DNA of 34,563 bases from Akkermansia muciniphila. GTDB lineage: Bacteria; Verrucomicrobiota; Kiritimatiellia; RFP12; UBA1067. Positions 15,469 to 23,527 of the stretch are shown in pieces. Made by a program: the position numbers and the translations under genes. The notes beneath the pieces are model-generated. The model worked only from the letters and a program-made list of their open reading frames with translations, was not told the origin of the DNA and made no database searches. How positions within the stretch are numbered: the stretch's first letter is position 1; every line of letters starts with the position of its first letter. The DNA lies in the NCBI GenBank assembly GCA_945870145.1, contig CAMBQV010000010.1, positions 1-34,563 on the forward strand. Reading direction: 5' to 3'.

Positions 15469-18400
15469 TTACTTCTGGCGTGGCTTTGAGAGATCTGCGC
15501 TCAGACGTCTCATCACCTCTAGATCGAACTCCGCCAGCTTGCTTTGCTCTGCCTTGACTTGACTCAAAGTCTCGCGCGCCTTTTCAATGCTTCCACGACG
15601 ATGCTGAATGCGGGCCAGGGTAATTTTGACACGTGGATCATCCTTATAGAGAGTCAAGGCCTTATTAACAGAACTTTCAGCCTCTTCAAGATTCTTGCCA
15701 GCCTCCAACAGGATTGCAGCCAAGGTCTCCCAGGCCACATAGAGATCTGGATTCTTTTTGATGGATTCCCGCGCAAAGCGCTCTGCATCATCCAGTTTTT
15801 TAATGCGACGCAATACCTCTGCCAGATCATTCAAGGCTGCTGAACTCGGGTTAGCCTCGACACTGCGACGTAAAAAGTCCTCAGCCTCACCATACTCACC
15901 CTCTTGGAGTCGTAAAGACCCCATCACATAATTGGCAAGAGCATGCTTACGATTTGTCCGCAACACCTGACGCGCATGAAGTTCTGCGGCTGATTGGTCA
16001 TTCATCTCAATATCCAATTGAAGAATCATATCTTTCACACCCGCAATGTCAGGTCGCAACAAGGAGGCTCGGATAAAGGCCTCACGCGCAATACGACGAA
16101 AGGTTCTATCATTCTCCTTGGACTTGATTTTCGCTTGCATCTTGTCCTTAGCGAGTGCAATTTGAGCACGCGAAATCTGGATAAAGTAATTGTCAATGGT
16201 TCCAGCAAGATTCTCCATCCGTGGCAGAATAACCCGTTCCACCTCTTCCAGTTCATTCTGCTGAATTTGCAGGAGTCCCAGCATGGCCCACGCCTGAAGG
16301 TTCTTGGGCTGGAGATCGGTTGCCTCCTGCAATGCAAGGCGGGCCCGTGGCAGATCGTTATTCATCAAGTGAATGATCGCCCACTCAACACCCAGCGTTC
16401 CACGCTTATCATCGTTCTTGGTCGCCTTTTCAAGCCAACTCTTCGCCTTTTCAATAGCCCCTTCCTGTACCGCCAAACGAGCCAACCCCAACATCGCCGA
16501 GCGATCTTTTGGATCATTCAGAATCATATCTTGATAGACCGAGGCTGACTTCTGCTTGTCATCCGACATTGCATAGATTGCGGCGAGAGCCCCCAAGGCA
16601 ATATTTTTTTCAGAGGTAGGCAAGAGGTCAATACCTCGACCCGCAACCGCCAGCGCAGCACCCGTATGACCCGAGAGCGCCCAATCGAAACCTCGCTGAA
16701 TGAAGAGCTGTGGGTTCCGGACATACCCATAATACCGCGAGAGAGACCAGAGGGGATACTTTATCTTGACACCTCCCAGAAAGTCCCGCATCTCCCGTTC
16801 AATTTGTCCTTTATTTTTCAACGCAACAGCGGAGCCCCTGTTCGCCATCTCAAAACGATTAAAGAGTGCAGCAATATTTTCAGGGTCAATCGTTCTGTTA
16901 ACATAGGTATAAATTGCAAAGGCATCTTTTTCATTCGCTTTCTCTTCTAAAAAAACGCCCAAATTATTTGCAATAAAGCCCAAGTGGCGACGCAAGTTTT
17001 TCTTCATTCGGGCGGTCGGTTCTTGAGAATCTCTGAGGCGCTCCTTCTTTCCAATGTCGAGGTCAGCAGCCATGCTCTTCCAGAAGGCCATGTAGTCATT
17101 CAGCAGGTTCTTATCCTCCACTTTCGAAACATCGCGACAACCGCTAAAAAAGAAGTATTCAGGTATCGGCGTCAGTCCAGAGGTATACCAAAAGTCAGGG
17201 ATACTAAAGACCGCCACCTTTTTCTCAATCTCACGATCCATTGCTAACCAGTCTTGAATAAAGGGCAGAACCCCCAGCTCCAACGTGCTCTTCATCTTTT
17301 GCACATCTGCACCGGAAAAGAGCTTTTTCTCCTCCGCCAACTTCCATAAGGACTTCAAATAATAACGGCTCATGTCCTTTTGTAGACAAATCAAATGCAA
17401 CTCTTGGCCACGCTGATTCGCCATAATCTGTAAATGCGTGTCAAGGGTTCCATCCGTCACAAACCATGTCCGAGAACCCATCCGATCAAGAATCTCTTTT
17501 GCACAGCGATCTGCGAAGGCACCGCGACGTGGATTGGCACATTCAAAAGCGTTCATCACAGAAGTCACCAACACAATCACCACAAAGGGATAGGTAATTA
17601 AAATACCCATCCACTCTCCCACCTTTTTCACGCGATCAGTCGCCTTTTTTTCGGCCCTCTGTCGTTTGACTTTCAGCAACAGATACCAATAGGCAAAGAG
17701 ATAGCCTGCGGTCATTGCTAAAAGCGCATACGCGCAAACGGGGAGTTGTCCATACGGTCTCAAAATCTGCCACGGCGAAAAGAGCGCGTTTGAAAGTCCG
17801 AGAATGACCATAAGCGACAACACCACGTGCAGAATATACTGGCTCATGGTGCGCTCATTGTTCAAGGCACGGAAGGAGGCCATCAACGCCGCCAACCAAG
17901 GAACAAAACCTGTCAAGAGCAGGATCATCCACCCGACACGGGGAATTCCAGAGAGGAGTTGTCTGAGATGGACGCGAACCATATTGACCATGACTTGCAG
18001 AACGCTGGTTACCTCAAGCGACTCGACATCGGCGGTGATAAAAAAATGACGTGCCACCAGATACCACCCTACAACCAGCACCAGCAGAATGCCAACCCCT
18101 ATCCAGACAATGTTCATCATTGATTTATTTTGACGTCTTAATGCATACAAGGCAAAAGCAAAGAGGAAAGGCATGGCAGGAATAAAAAGAACTGATTCCA
18201 TAGCCCCTAAACCAGACAAAAGAATAAAAAGGAGAAGACATACGATGCCTTTTGGACCTCGGTACGCATTAATAAGCTTAACAGTCGTGAGCAAGAGCAA
18301 TAAATCAAAACTCTGATATTGCAACCGTGTCGCCGCCTGCCAAGCTGGTACCGAAAAGAGGAACGCCAACGATGCCAGAAGACCAGCAACCTTTGAAACA

Positions 18401-18759
18401 AAAGGCGCATAGTCTAGCGAGTACTCCTCATCAATTACATTCCGTACGAATGTGGAGACCAAGCTAAAGACCAGCATCACCGAGAGAGCGGTGCAGATTG
18501 AACTAAAGAAGTTTAAGCGGATTGGGAGAGTCGAGAAGGAGAGAGATCCCAACCAATTGACGATAGCCCCCCACATAGGATGCATCGGCACTTCGATCGA
18601 CTCTAACCCTGTATAGATCGCCATCAACCAAGCCGATTCGCCTGGGAAGACACCCTTTGACAGCGTCAGTACATAGATCAAAAGGGCGCTAAGGCCAACC
18701 CCCAACATCATAAACATGTTAGAGCTTTTTGATCTAGTCAACTTGTCTATAAATTCCAT
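15469..18759 (-). CDS. Large polytopic membrane protein with C-terminal TPR array (DUF2723-like)
   Basis: A protein of 1,096 residues. The N-terminal third has about ten hydrophobic helices and an early loop GVFPGESAWL that matches the PGDSGEL-type motif of DUF2723, a GT-C fold membrane family; HPMWGAIVNWLG also fits. The middle is soluble. The last 400-odd residues contain a series of TPR units (SASVYQDMILNDPKDRSAMLGLARLAVQEG; ALANYVMGSLRLQEGEYGEAEDFLRRSVEANP). I infer a lipid-linked sugar transferase or surface-polymer protein, without catalytic proof. ATG at 18759 is chosen because GGAGAG lies 8 bases upstream; a TTG at 18765 sits too close. A good promoter precedes it, and mutY follows in the same direction. 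Confidence 0.8.
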   Translation of the reverse strand: MEFIDKLTRSKSSNMFMMLGVGLSALLIYVLTLSKGVFPGESAWLMAIYTGLESIEVPMHPMWGAIVNWLGSLSFSTLPIRLNFFSSICTALSVMLVFSLVSTFVRNVIDEEYSLDYAPFVSKVAGLLASLAFLFSVPAWQAATRLQYQSFDLLLLLTTVKLINAYRGPKGIVCLLLFILLSGLGAMESVLFIPAMPFLFAFALYALRRQNKSMMNIVWIGVGILLVLVVGWYLVARHFFITADVESLEVTSVLQVMVNMVRVHLRQLLSGIPRVGWMILLLTGFVPWLAALMASFRALNNERTMSQYILHVVLSLMVILGLSNALFSPWQILRPYGQLPVCAYALLAMTAGYLFAYWYLLLKVKRQRAEKKATDRVKKVGEWMGILITYPFVVIVLVTSVMNAFECANPRRGAFADRCAKEILDRMGSRTWFVTDGTLDTHLQIMANQRGQELHLICLQKDMSRYYLKSLWKLAEEKKLFSGADVQKMKSTLELGVLPFIQDWLAMDREIEKKVAVFSIPDFWYTSGLTPIPEYFFFSGCRDVSKVEDKNLLNDYMAFWKSMAADLDIGKKERLRDSQEPTARMKKNLRRHLGFIANNLGVFLEEKANEKDAFAIYTYVNRTIDPENIAALFNRFEMANRGSAVALKNKGQIEREMRDFLGGVKIKYPLWSLSRYYGYVRNPQLFIQRGFDWALSGHTGAALAVAGRGIDLLPTSEKNIALGALAAIYAMSDDKQKSASVYQDMILNDPKDRSAMLGLARLAVQEGAIEKAKSWLEKATKNDDKRGTLGVEWAIIHLMNNDLPRARLALQEATDLQPKNLQAWAMLGLLQIQQNELEEVERVILPRMENLAGTIDNYFIQISRAQIALAKDKMQAKIKSKENDRTFRRIAREAFIRASLLRPDIAGVKDMILQLDIEMNDQSAAELHARQVLRTNRKHALANYVMGSLRLQEGEYGEAEDFLRRSVEANPSSAALNDLAEVLRRIKKLDDAERFARESIKKNPDLYVAWETLAAILLEAGKNLEEAESSVNKALTLYKDDPRVKITLARIQHRRGSIEKARETLSQVKAEQSKLAEFDLEVMRRLSADLSKPRQK

Positions 18760-18792
18760 ATACAAATCTCTCCATAAACTTTAAGGCTTCTT

Positions 18793-18821
18793 ATAATAGA
18801 GAATTTGGGCATTTTTAACAA
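18793..18821 (-). promoter_or_regulatory. Sigma70-type promoter for the membrane/TPR gene
   Basis: On the minus strand TTGTTA (18816-18821) and TATTAT (18793-18798) are 17 bases apart, each matching at least 4 of 6 consensus positions. Transcription would start about 25 bases before the ATG at 18759, leaving room for the GGAGAG site. Confidence 0.55.
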
Positions 18822-18856
18822 GCATTATCCTGTTTCAATTTTGTTAGTTTTTACTC

Positions 18857-18872
18857 GCCTCTGCACAGGGGC
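18857..18872. other. Small GC hairpin in the divergent intergenic region
   Basis: GCCTCTG and CAGGGGC face each other with one G-T wobble and a very tight loop, followed on the plus strand by TTTGTTATTGTT. It lies between the two divergent genes, 38 bases before cmk. It resembles a terminator but has no upstream gene on that strand. An attenuator or protein site for cmk is possible; confidence is low. Confidence 0.25.
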
Positions 18873-18909
18873 TTTGTTATTGTTATAAAGTCAAAAATAA
18901 AGGATGGTT

Positions 18910-19596
18910 ATGATGATTTCACGTGTAATTGCTATTGATGGTCCCTCAGGGGCTGGAAAATCCTCAGTGTCCAAGCGTGTGGGCGAGCAACTGGGCTTTC
19001 TGCATGTGGATTCCGGTGCGCTCTATCGTATTATGACGTGGCAGTGTCTTGTCAATGATATTGACACCTCCAATCCTGAGGCTGTAGCCGCCTTCGCCGA
19101 GAAGGTTTCCGTTGATTTCTCGCCCTGTGACGGTAAGATTGCCTTCTATGTCAACGGAGTTGACCCTGGCCATGCCATTCGTACCCCCCAGATTAACCAG
19201 CATGCCAGTCCGGTCGCAACCGTCAAAGCGGTACGAGACCGAATCACGGAGTGGCTACGTGACATGACACGTTTTGGCAACTTAATCGTGGAAGGCCGGG
19301 ACATCACGACCGCCGTTTTTCCAGACTCCCCTGCCCGCTTTTACCTTGTAGCCAGTCCAGAAGCCCGGGCTGAACGCCGTCGTCTCGAAGAGGTCCAGAA
19401 AGGTATTGCCAACCAATCTGTTGAGGATGTGAAAAAATCTCTCCTAGCTCGGGATGCCATTGATTCCAGCCGGAAGCACGCACCCCTGCGAAAAGCCGAT
19501 GGCGCTCTCGAAATTGACAGTACCTACCTGACACTTGAGGAGGTCATTCAGACGGTCATTCAAGCACTCCCCTCGGAATGGAGAAATGGTTTATGA
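18910..19596 (+). CDS. cmk: Cytidylate kinase
   Basis: Cmk phosphorylates CMP and dCMP with ATP in pyrimidine nucleotide metabolism. The protein has about 228 residues, the normal bacterial length. Motifs: P-loop AIDGPSGAGKSS at the N-terminus, HVDSGALYR (NMP-binding), a conserved RTPQINQHASPVA segment, VEGRDITTAVFPDSPARFYLVASPEARAERR, and the lid region ending DSSRKHAPLRKADGALEIDSTYLTLEEV. Three in-frame ATGs occur at 18904, 18910 and 18913. AAAGG ends at 18903, so only the latter two have acceptable spacing; 18910 is used. The stop overlaps the start of the next small gene as ATGA. Confidence 0.95.
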   Translation: MMISRVIAIDGPSGAGKSSVSKRVGEQLGFLHVDSGALYRIMTWQCLVNDIDTSNPEAVAAFAEKVSVDFSPCDGKIAFYVNGVDPGHAIRTPQINQHASPVATVKAVRDRITEWLRDMTRFGNLIVEGRDITTAVFPDSPARFYLVASPEARAERRRLEEVQKGIANQSVEDVKKSLLARDAIDSSRKHAPLRKADGALEIDSTYLTLEEVIQTVIQALPSEWRNGL

Positions 19597-19703
19597 CCCG
19601 TCTCGGATGGTTCATGATGGGGGCGTTTTGGCTAGTCATTATCGTGACGAGCCTCTACTTGGTCTACAAAACAGTCGTCACGCCTCGACAGGATGATGAA
19701 TAA
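19593..19703 (+). CDS. 36-residue single-helix membrane micro-protein
   Basis: The sequence encodes MTRLGWFMMGAFWLVIIVTS, then LYLVYKTVVTPRQDDE and TAA. Residues 6-26 form one hydrophobic helix; the N-terminus has an Arg and the C-terminus ends RQDDE. The ATG overlaps the cmk stop as ATGA, and its own stop overlaps the start of the ketosynthase gene by 11 bases, filling the gap exactly. This double coupling, together with a proper membrane-helix composition, argues for a real gene and not a chance frame. I recognise no family. It could anchor or regulate the ketosynthase, or be unrelated to it. Confidence 0.6.
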   Translation: MTRLGWFMMGAFWLVIIVTSLYLVYKTVVTPRQDDE

Positions 19704-21903
19704 ATCGCGTATAGCCATCAGAGGACTCGGGGCTGTCACCCCCTACGGAGAGGGTGTTAATACACTTTGGCAGGGATTGCTCAAAACAACCTCAGCCCTA
19801 GGTTTGTGTGACCGTTTTGATCTCGGAGGGCTCTCTTGCGCAACGGCAGGGCTTCTCCGATCAACGCCCGTTATTCCCGAAATTCCGCAGGCCTCACGTG
19901 CCCTCGCCTTTGCAGCTGCGGCCTGCCGTGAGGCTCTGACCGAAGCCGGACTGCTCAACCAACCTGAAGCTTGTCGTTCCATCACCCTAATCACTGCCTC
20001 AAATTTCGGTGACATGGAGAGCGTTGAAAAAACGTTGGCCTCCCCGTATGAAAGTCATGAACCCTATCAGCGTGCCGCCTGCGCACAAGCCTCGCTCTCC
20101 GAGATCTTGGCGAACACGTTTCACCTCAGAGGACCCCGCCTTGCCGTCTCCCTCTCCTGCGCCTCAGGGGCCTCCGCAATCTCAACCGCTGCCCAGCTCT
20201 TAGCAAATGGGCGTATCAAGCGCGTCCTCGTGGTCGGATATGATGTCATCTCGCCCTTTTCGTGGAGCGGTCTCTGCTCGTTGCGGACCATGACGAAAGA
20301 GCATGTCCGTCCCTTTGATCTTCACCGCAGCGGAACGATCTTCTCCGAGGGTGCTGCCGCGCTCCTGCTGGAGCGACTGGATGACGAAGCGGAACTGAAG
20401 CCAGCACCCCTCGCCTACCTTACAGGATGGGCCACGGGCAACAATGGATTTCACCTGACAGCACCCGCTGTACGTGGCGCAGGTTCAGCTTTTGTCATGC
20501 GTGAAGCCTTAAAACTCGCGGGGCTTGAACCTCCCCATATTGATCACATCAATGCCCACGGAACAGGGACCCAACCCAACGACGAGACAGAGACACAAGC
20601 CATAAAAGATGTCTTTGGTAGCGTTGCATCAACCATTCCTGTGACCTCCGTGAAGGGAACGATCGGACATCTCCTCGGTGCCGCGGGAGCAATCGAAATC
20701 ATTGTCTCCGTCCTCTCGCTTCAGCATAACCTGATTCCTCCAACTGCCAATTATGAGACCCCTGACCCGGCCTGTGACCTTGATATCGTGACCTCCCCTC
20801 GCACCGTGGCACTCCACCATGTTCTGTCGAACTCCGCAGGATTTGGAGGATGTAATTCAGCCGTCATTCTCTCCAAACGGGATCCGCTAAAACATCCAAC
20901 GTTGAGCCACGCTTCTTCTAACTTGTCCCAGATGCCGGCTTCCCCTGTTTATATTACAGGGATGGGTGCCCTCTGCTCCTTAGGAAACGACCGACACGAG
21001 ATCGCGATTGCCTTACGTGAAGGGGAAGCTGCGCTTGCTCCGCTTTCACGATTTTCATACCCCGGATCACCTGTTGTTGGCGAGATGACAGCCGTAGATC
21101 TGGCCGGGTCCGGCGTCTCCAAAAAATCCTATCTGGACCCTGCCAGCGCTCTTTTTCTGGCTGCCACGGCGCAAGCCCTTCTCCAGTCCGGCTTGACCCC
21201 CGAAGTCGCCAGCAGAGATGCTGTCGGCATCTTAGCCGGCACCTCCTATGGATGCCTAGAAACCGCAGAAATCTTTTTTGCGGACTACCTCTCCAAAGGT
21301 CCCCGTCTGGTCAAGCCACTCCTCTTTCCACACGCCTACACCAACACCCCTGTCAGTCTAGCGGCCATGGAGTGGGAACTGAGAGGCCATCACGACAATC
21401 ATCTCTCTAACGATACGGCCTCGGGGATGGCCCTCCTTCAAGCCTTTGACCTCATTGCGTCCGGACGTGCACGCACGTTGGTCGCGGGTGGCGTCGAGGC
21501 GCTCTCCCCTCTTCGACTTCATGCAAAACAACAAGCTGTTCCCCTCGGGGAAGCCGCTGCAACGGTTGTTCTCTCGACAGACTCTCGTGGCGCACTCGCA
21601 AGGCTCATCGCGTGTTCGCTCTCGACCACACTCCTACAAGCCGTTGAACAGGTGCTACAGGAAGGAAAGCTCACGCGGGAGGCCATTACGGCAATCTATG
21701 TAAACCAGCCTGCCAACGCGGAGGCCCGAGAGCTCTTTCCTCAAAGCACTATCCTGCTCCCTGAAACACTTTGCGGGGATGTTGCTGGCGCCTCCACCTC
21801 TCTTCATCTTTGCCTTGGCCTTCTCTCCAATCCTCAAGGACCCTTCCTCATCTTGACGGGCACCCCCTCAGCAACTGTTGCGTTCCTTGTCCAGACTTAT
21901 TAA
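19693..21903 (+). CDS. Fused double beta-ketoacyl synthase: active N-half, catalytically degenerate C-half
   Basis: A 736-residue protein. Residues 5-396 are a full FabF-like condensing enzyme with active cysteine C156 (SLSCASGAS), H289 in NAHGTGTQPND, K321 and H326 in KGTIGHLLGAAG, and the NSAGFGGCNSA C-terminal loop. After a short linker, residues 417-736 restart with VYITGMGALCSLG, the N-terminal signature of a second ketosynthase. Here the cysteine position reads NDTASG (T575), HGTGT is replaced by NQPANAEARE (about 671-680), and the KxxxGH motif by CGDVAGAST. An active half joined to a dead one resembles the KS/chain-length-factor pairing of type II polyketide and polyene systems, but as one chain. 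The product is unknown. Start ATG at 19693 or 19696; AGG lies close upstream. Confidence 0.9.
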   Translation: MMNKSRIAIRGLGAVTPYGEGVNTLWQGLLKTTSALGLCDRFDLGGLSCATAGLLRSTPVIPEIPQASRALAFAAAACREALTEAGLLNQPEACRSITLITASNFGDMESVEKTLASPYESHEPYQRAACAQASLSEILANTFHLRGPRLAVSLSCASGASAISTAAQLLANGRIKRVLVVGYDVISPFSWSGLCSLRTMTKEHVRPFDLHRSGTIFSEGAAALLLERLDDEAELKPAPLAYLTGWATGNNGFHLTAPAVRGAGSAFVMREALKLAGLEPPHIDHINAHGTGTQPNDETETQAIKDVFGSVASTIPVTSVKGTIGHLLGAAGAIEIIVSVLSLQHNLIPPTANYETPDPACDLDIVTSPRTVALHHVLSNSAGFGGCNSAVILSKRDPLKHPTLSHASSNLSQMPASPVYITGMGALCSLGNDRHEIAIALREGEAALAPLSRFSYPGSPVVGEMTAVDLAGSGVSKKSYLDPASALFLAATAQALLQSGLTPEVASRDAVGILAGTSYGCLETAEIFFADYLSKGPRLVKPLLFPHAYTNTPVSLAAMEWELRGHHDNHLSNDTASGMALLQAFDLIASGRARTLVAGGVEALSPLRLHAKQQAVPLGEAAATVVLSTDSRGALARLIACSLSTTLLQAVEQVLQEGKLTREAITAIYVNQPANAEARELFPQSTILLPETLCGDVAGASTSLHLCLGLLSNPQGPFLILTGTPSATVAFLVQTY

Positions 21904-21937
21904 GAAAACGCATCACTTTGGCCTTTCTTTTCAATTT

Positions 21938-22008
21938 TTGCCAGTTGCAAACAGGCATCTAATTAGCTATAATTTAACCATCAGTTTTACACCTCTATAA
22001 ACTGGCAA
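21938..22008 (+). promoter_or_regulatory. Long-range inverted repeat bracketing a promoter
   Basis: TTGCCAGTT at 21938-21946 and AACTGGCAA at 22000-22008 form a perfect 9-base inverted pair 53 bases apart. The first arm overlaps the -35 box of the promoter below and the second lies 5 bases before the ABC ATPase ATG, over its ribosome binding region. Two operator half-sites or a DNA loop are possible readings. Confidence 0.35.
21945..21973 (+). promoter_or_regulatory. Strong sigma70-type promoter for the ABC transporter operon
   Basis: TTGCAA (21945-21950) and a consensus TATAAT (21968-21973) are separated by exactly 17 bases. The start codon of the ABC ATPase is 40 bases downstream. It separates the transporter operon from the ketosynthase gene, which stops at 21903. 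Confidence 0.65.
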
Positions 22009-22013
22009 CTTTT

Positions 22014-22733
22014 ATGTCCTCTGTCATCACCATAGATCACGTCTCTAAATCGTATGGCACGTGTAATGCCGTATCCGATCTCACCCTCTCGCTTCATGCG
22101 GGGGAGATTTTGGGCTTTCTCGGTGCCAACGGCGCGGGCAAGACCACGACCATCAAGATGTTACTGGGGTTCTTCTCCCCGGATAGTGGCCAAATCTCTC
22201 TCTTTGGGCACAACCCCTCGGACGCCTCCACGCGTCAGCGTGTCGGCTTCATGCCCGAAACCGCCTATTATTACCCCTACTTGAACATCCGGGAACTCCT
22301 CTCTTTTTATGGCGGACTCTGTGGCATGTCCTCCTCTCTTATTCGTCAGCGCAGCGAGGACCTCATTGCGCGCACGGGGCTTGACCATGCGAAAAAGCGA
22401 CTGCTCAAGACTTACTCCAAAGGGATGCTTCAACGGGCGGGCATTGCACAGGCGCTTCTCCATGATCCTGACTTGCTGATTTTGGATGAGCCCTTTACAG
22501 GGCTTGATCCGTTGGCCCGCATTCAATTGCGCGACTTGATCCTGGAGTTAAAAACCAAAGGCAAGACAATCCTCTTCTCCTCTCACGAACTTTCTGAGGC
22601 AGAGCTGATGTGTGACCGAGTCGCTATCATGAAGAACGGCAAGCTCGTCCTAGCCAAACCCGTGAAGGAAGTTGTCTGCGATGGCAACACCAACCTAGAA
22701 CGCATTTTTCTAAACGTCCTTCAAGCCCCTTAG
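22014..22733 (+). CDS. ABC transporter ATP-binding protein
   Basis: A 239-residue ATPase with all motifs: Walker A GANGAGKTT (37-45), the Q-loop region MPETAYYYPYLNIRELLSFYG, signature YSKGMLQRAGIAQAL, Walker B DLLILDEPFTGLDP, and the H-loop SSHELSEAE. The short form with the family-typical sequence TKGKTILFSSHELSEAELMCDRVAIMKNGKL matches ATPases of ABC-2 exporters such as NosF or CcmA-like proteins. It pairs with the permease 11 bases downstream. The substrate cannot be read from sequence. The ribosome binding site is weak and covered by an inverted-repeat arm. Confidence 0.95.
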   Translation: MSSVITIDHVSKSYGTCNAVSDLTLSLHAGEILGFLGANGAGKTTTIKMLLGFFSPDSGQISLFGHNPSDASTRQRVGFMPETAYYYPYLNIRELLSFYGGLCGMSSSLIRQRSEDLIARTGLDHAKKRLLKTYSKGMLQRAGIAQALLHDPDLLILDEPFTGLDPLARIQLRDLILELKTKGKTILFSSHELSEAELMCDRVAIMKNGKLVLAKPVKEVVCDGNTNLERIFLNVLQAP

Positions 22734-22744
22734 AAATAATCGCT

Positions 22745-23524
22745 ATGCACACACTCCGACAACTTTCAGCCCTTATCCGTCTCTCCCTTTACGATCTCTA
22801 TCGGCGTAAAGATCTCGTGATTGTGACGATCCTCGCCGTGGTTGTTCTCGTGCCGATGTCCTTTGCAACCCCCTTCGGGATCAAGGGAGCCAGCCGTTAT
22901 TTAAATGAGATATCCTTGCTTCTCGTCTGGCTTTTTGTACTCGTGATCGCGATGACCCGCACTGCACGCATTATTCCCACGGAAATCGACTCGCGCACCA
23001 TCTATCCGCTTCTAGCAAAACCTGCTTCGCGCACAGTGATCCTCTTGGGCCGTTATGCGGGCGTACTAATTGCCTCGCTCTCCGTACTCTTGCTCTTCTA
23101 TGGCCTCTATGCCCTCATCAACACGATGAAGAGTGCGTTCTTCCCCTGGGAAGTCTTCATTCAGGCCTTGCTTCTCCACATCAGCTTTGTCATCCTTGTC
23201 ACAGCGCTCGCCCTCTTGGGATCACTCTTTTTCAACTCGGATGCCAACCTCTCTGTTTCAGGGATTTTGATCGCAGGCATGATTCTCTATGGCCAGCAAC
23301 TCCCCGTGTTAGCTGCTGAACACTCGCTCCCGATACGGGCAATCCTCCATATCCTTTATTGGCTTGCCCCGCACTGCGAACTCTTTGATATGCGGACCCG
23401 CTTAATTCACCATTGGCCCGCGATTCCGTGGCTGGCATGTTTTTGTATTTTCTTGTACGCGCTGGCCTACGCGGCGTTCTGTTTCGGTATTGCAACTTGG
23501 TTGTTTAACCGTAAAAAAGTCTAA
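22745..23524 (+). CDS. ABC-2 type transporter permease
   Basis: A 259-residue polytopic protein with about six membrane helices (RKDLVIVTILAVVVLVPMSF, then SLLLVWLFVLVIAM, VLIASLSVLLLFYGLYAL, LLLHISFVILVTALALLGSLFF, LSVSGILIAGMILYG, and a last helix ending FGIATWLFNRKKV). The sequence RTARIIPTEIDSRTIYPLLAKPASRTVILLGRYAGV between the second and third helices is the coupling region found in ABC-2/NosY-like permeases. It acts with the ATPase just upstream and is followed 3 bases later by the His-rich TPR gene, so the three may form one functional set. Confidence 0.88.
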   Translation: MHTLRQLSALIRLSLYDLYRRKDLVIVTILAVVVLVPMSFATPFGIKGASRYLNEISLLLVWLFVLVIAMTRTARIIPTEIDSRTIYPLLAKPASRTVILLGRYAGVLIASLSVLLLFYGLYALINTMKSAFFPWEVFIQALLLHISFVILVTALALLGSLFFNSDANLSVSGILIAGMILYGQQLPVLAAEHSLPIRAILHILYWLAPHCELFDMRTRLIHHWPAIPWLACFCIFLYALAYAAFCFGIATWLFNRKKV

Positions 23525-23527
23525 ACG

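Noticed and set aside
18760-18909. Possible replication origin at the strand switch
   Set aside because: Genes diverge here and the region is AT-rich, but no DnaA boxes, dnaA, dnaN or parAB genes are seen; ordinary divergent promoters explain it.
21109-21903. Frameshift or pseudogene in the second ketosynthase half
   Set aside because: The frame is intact to a normal end and coding quality is steady; the catalytic residues are substituted, not lost by frameshift.
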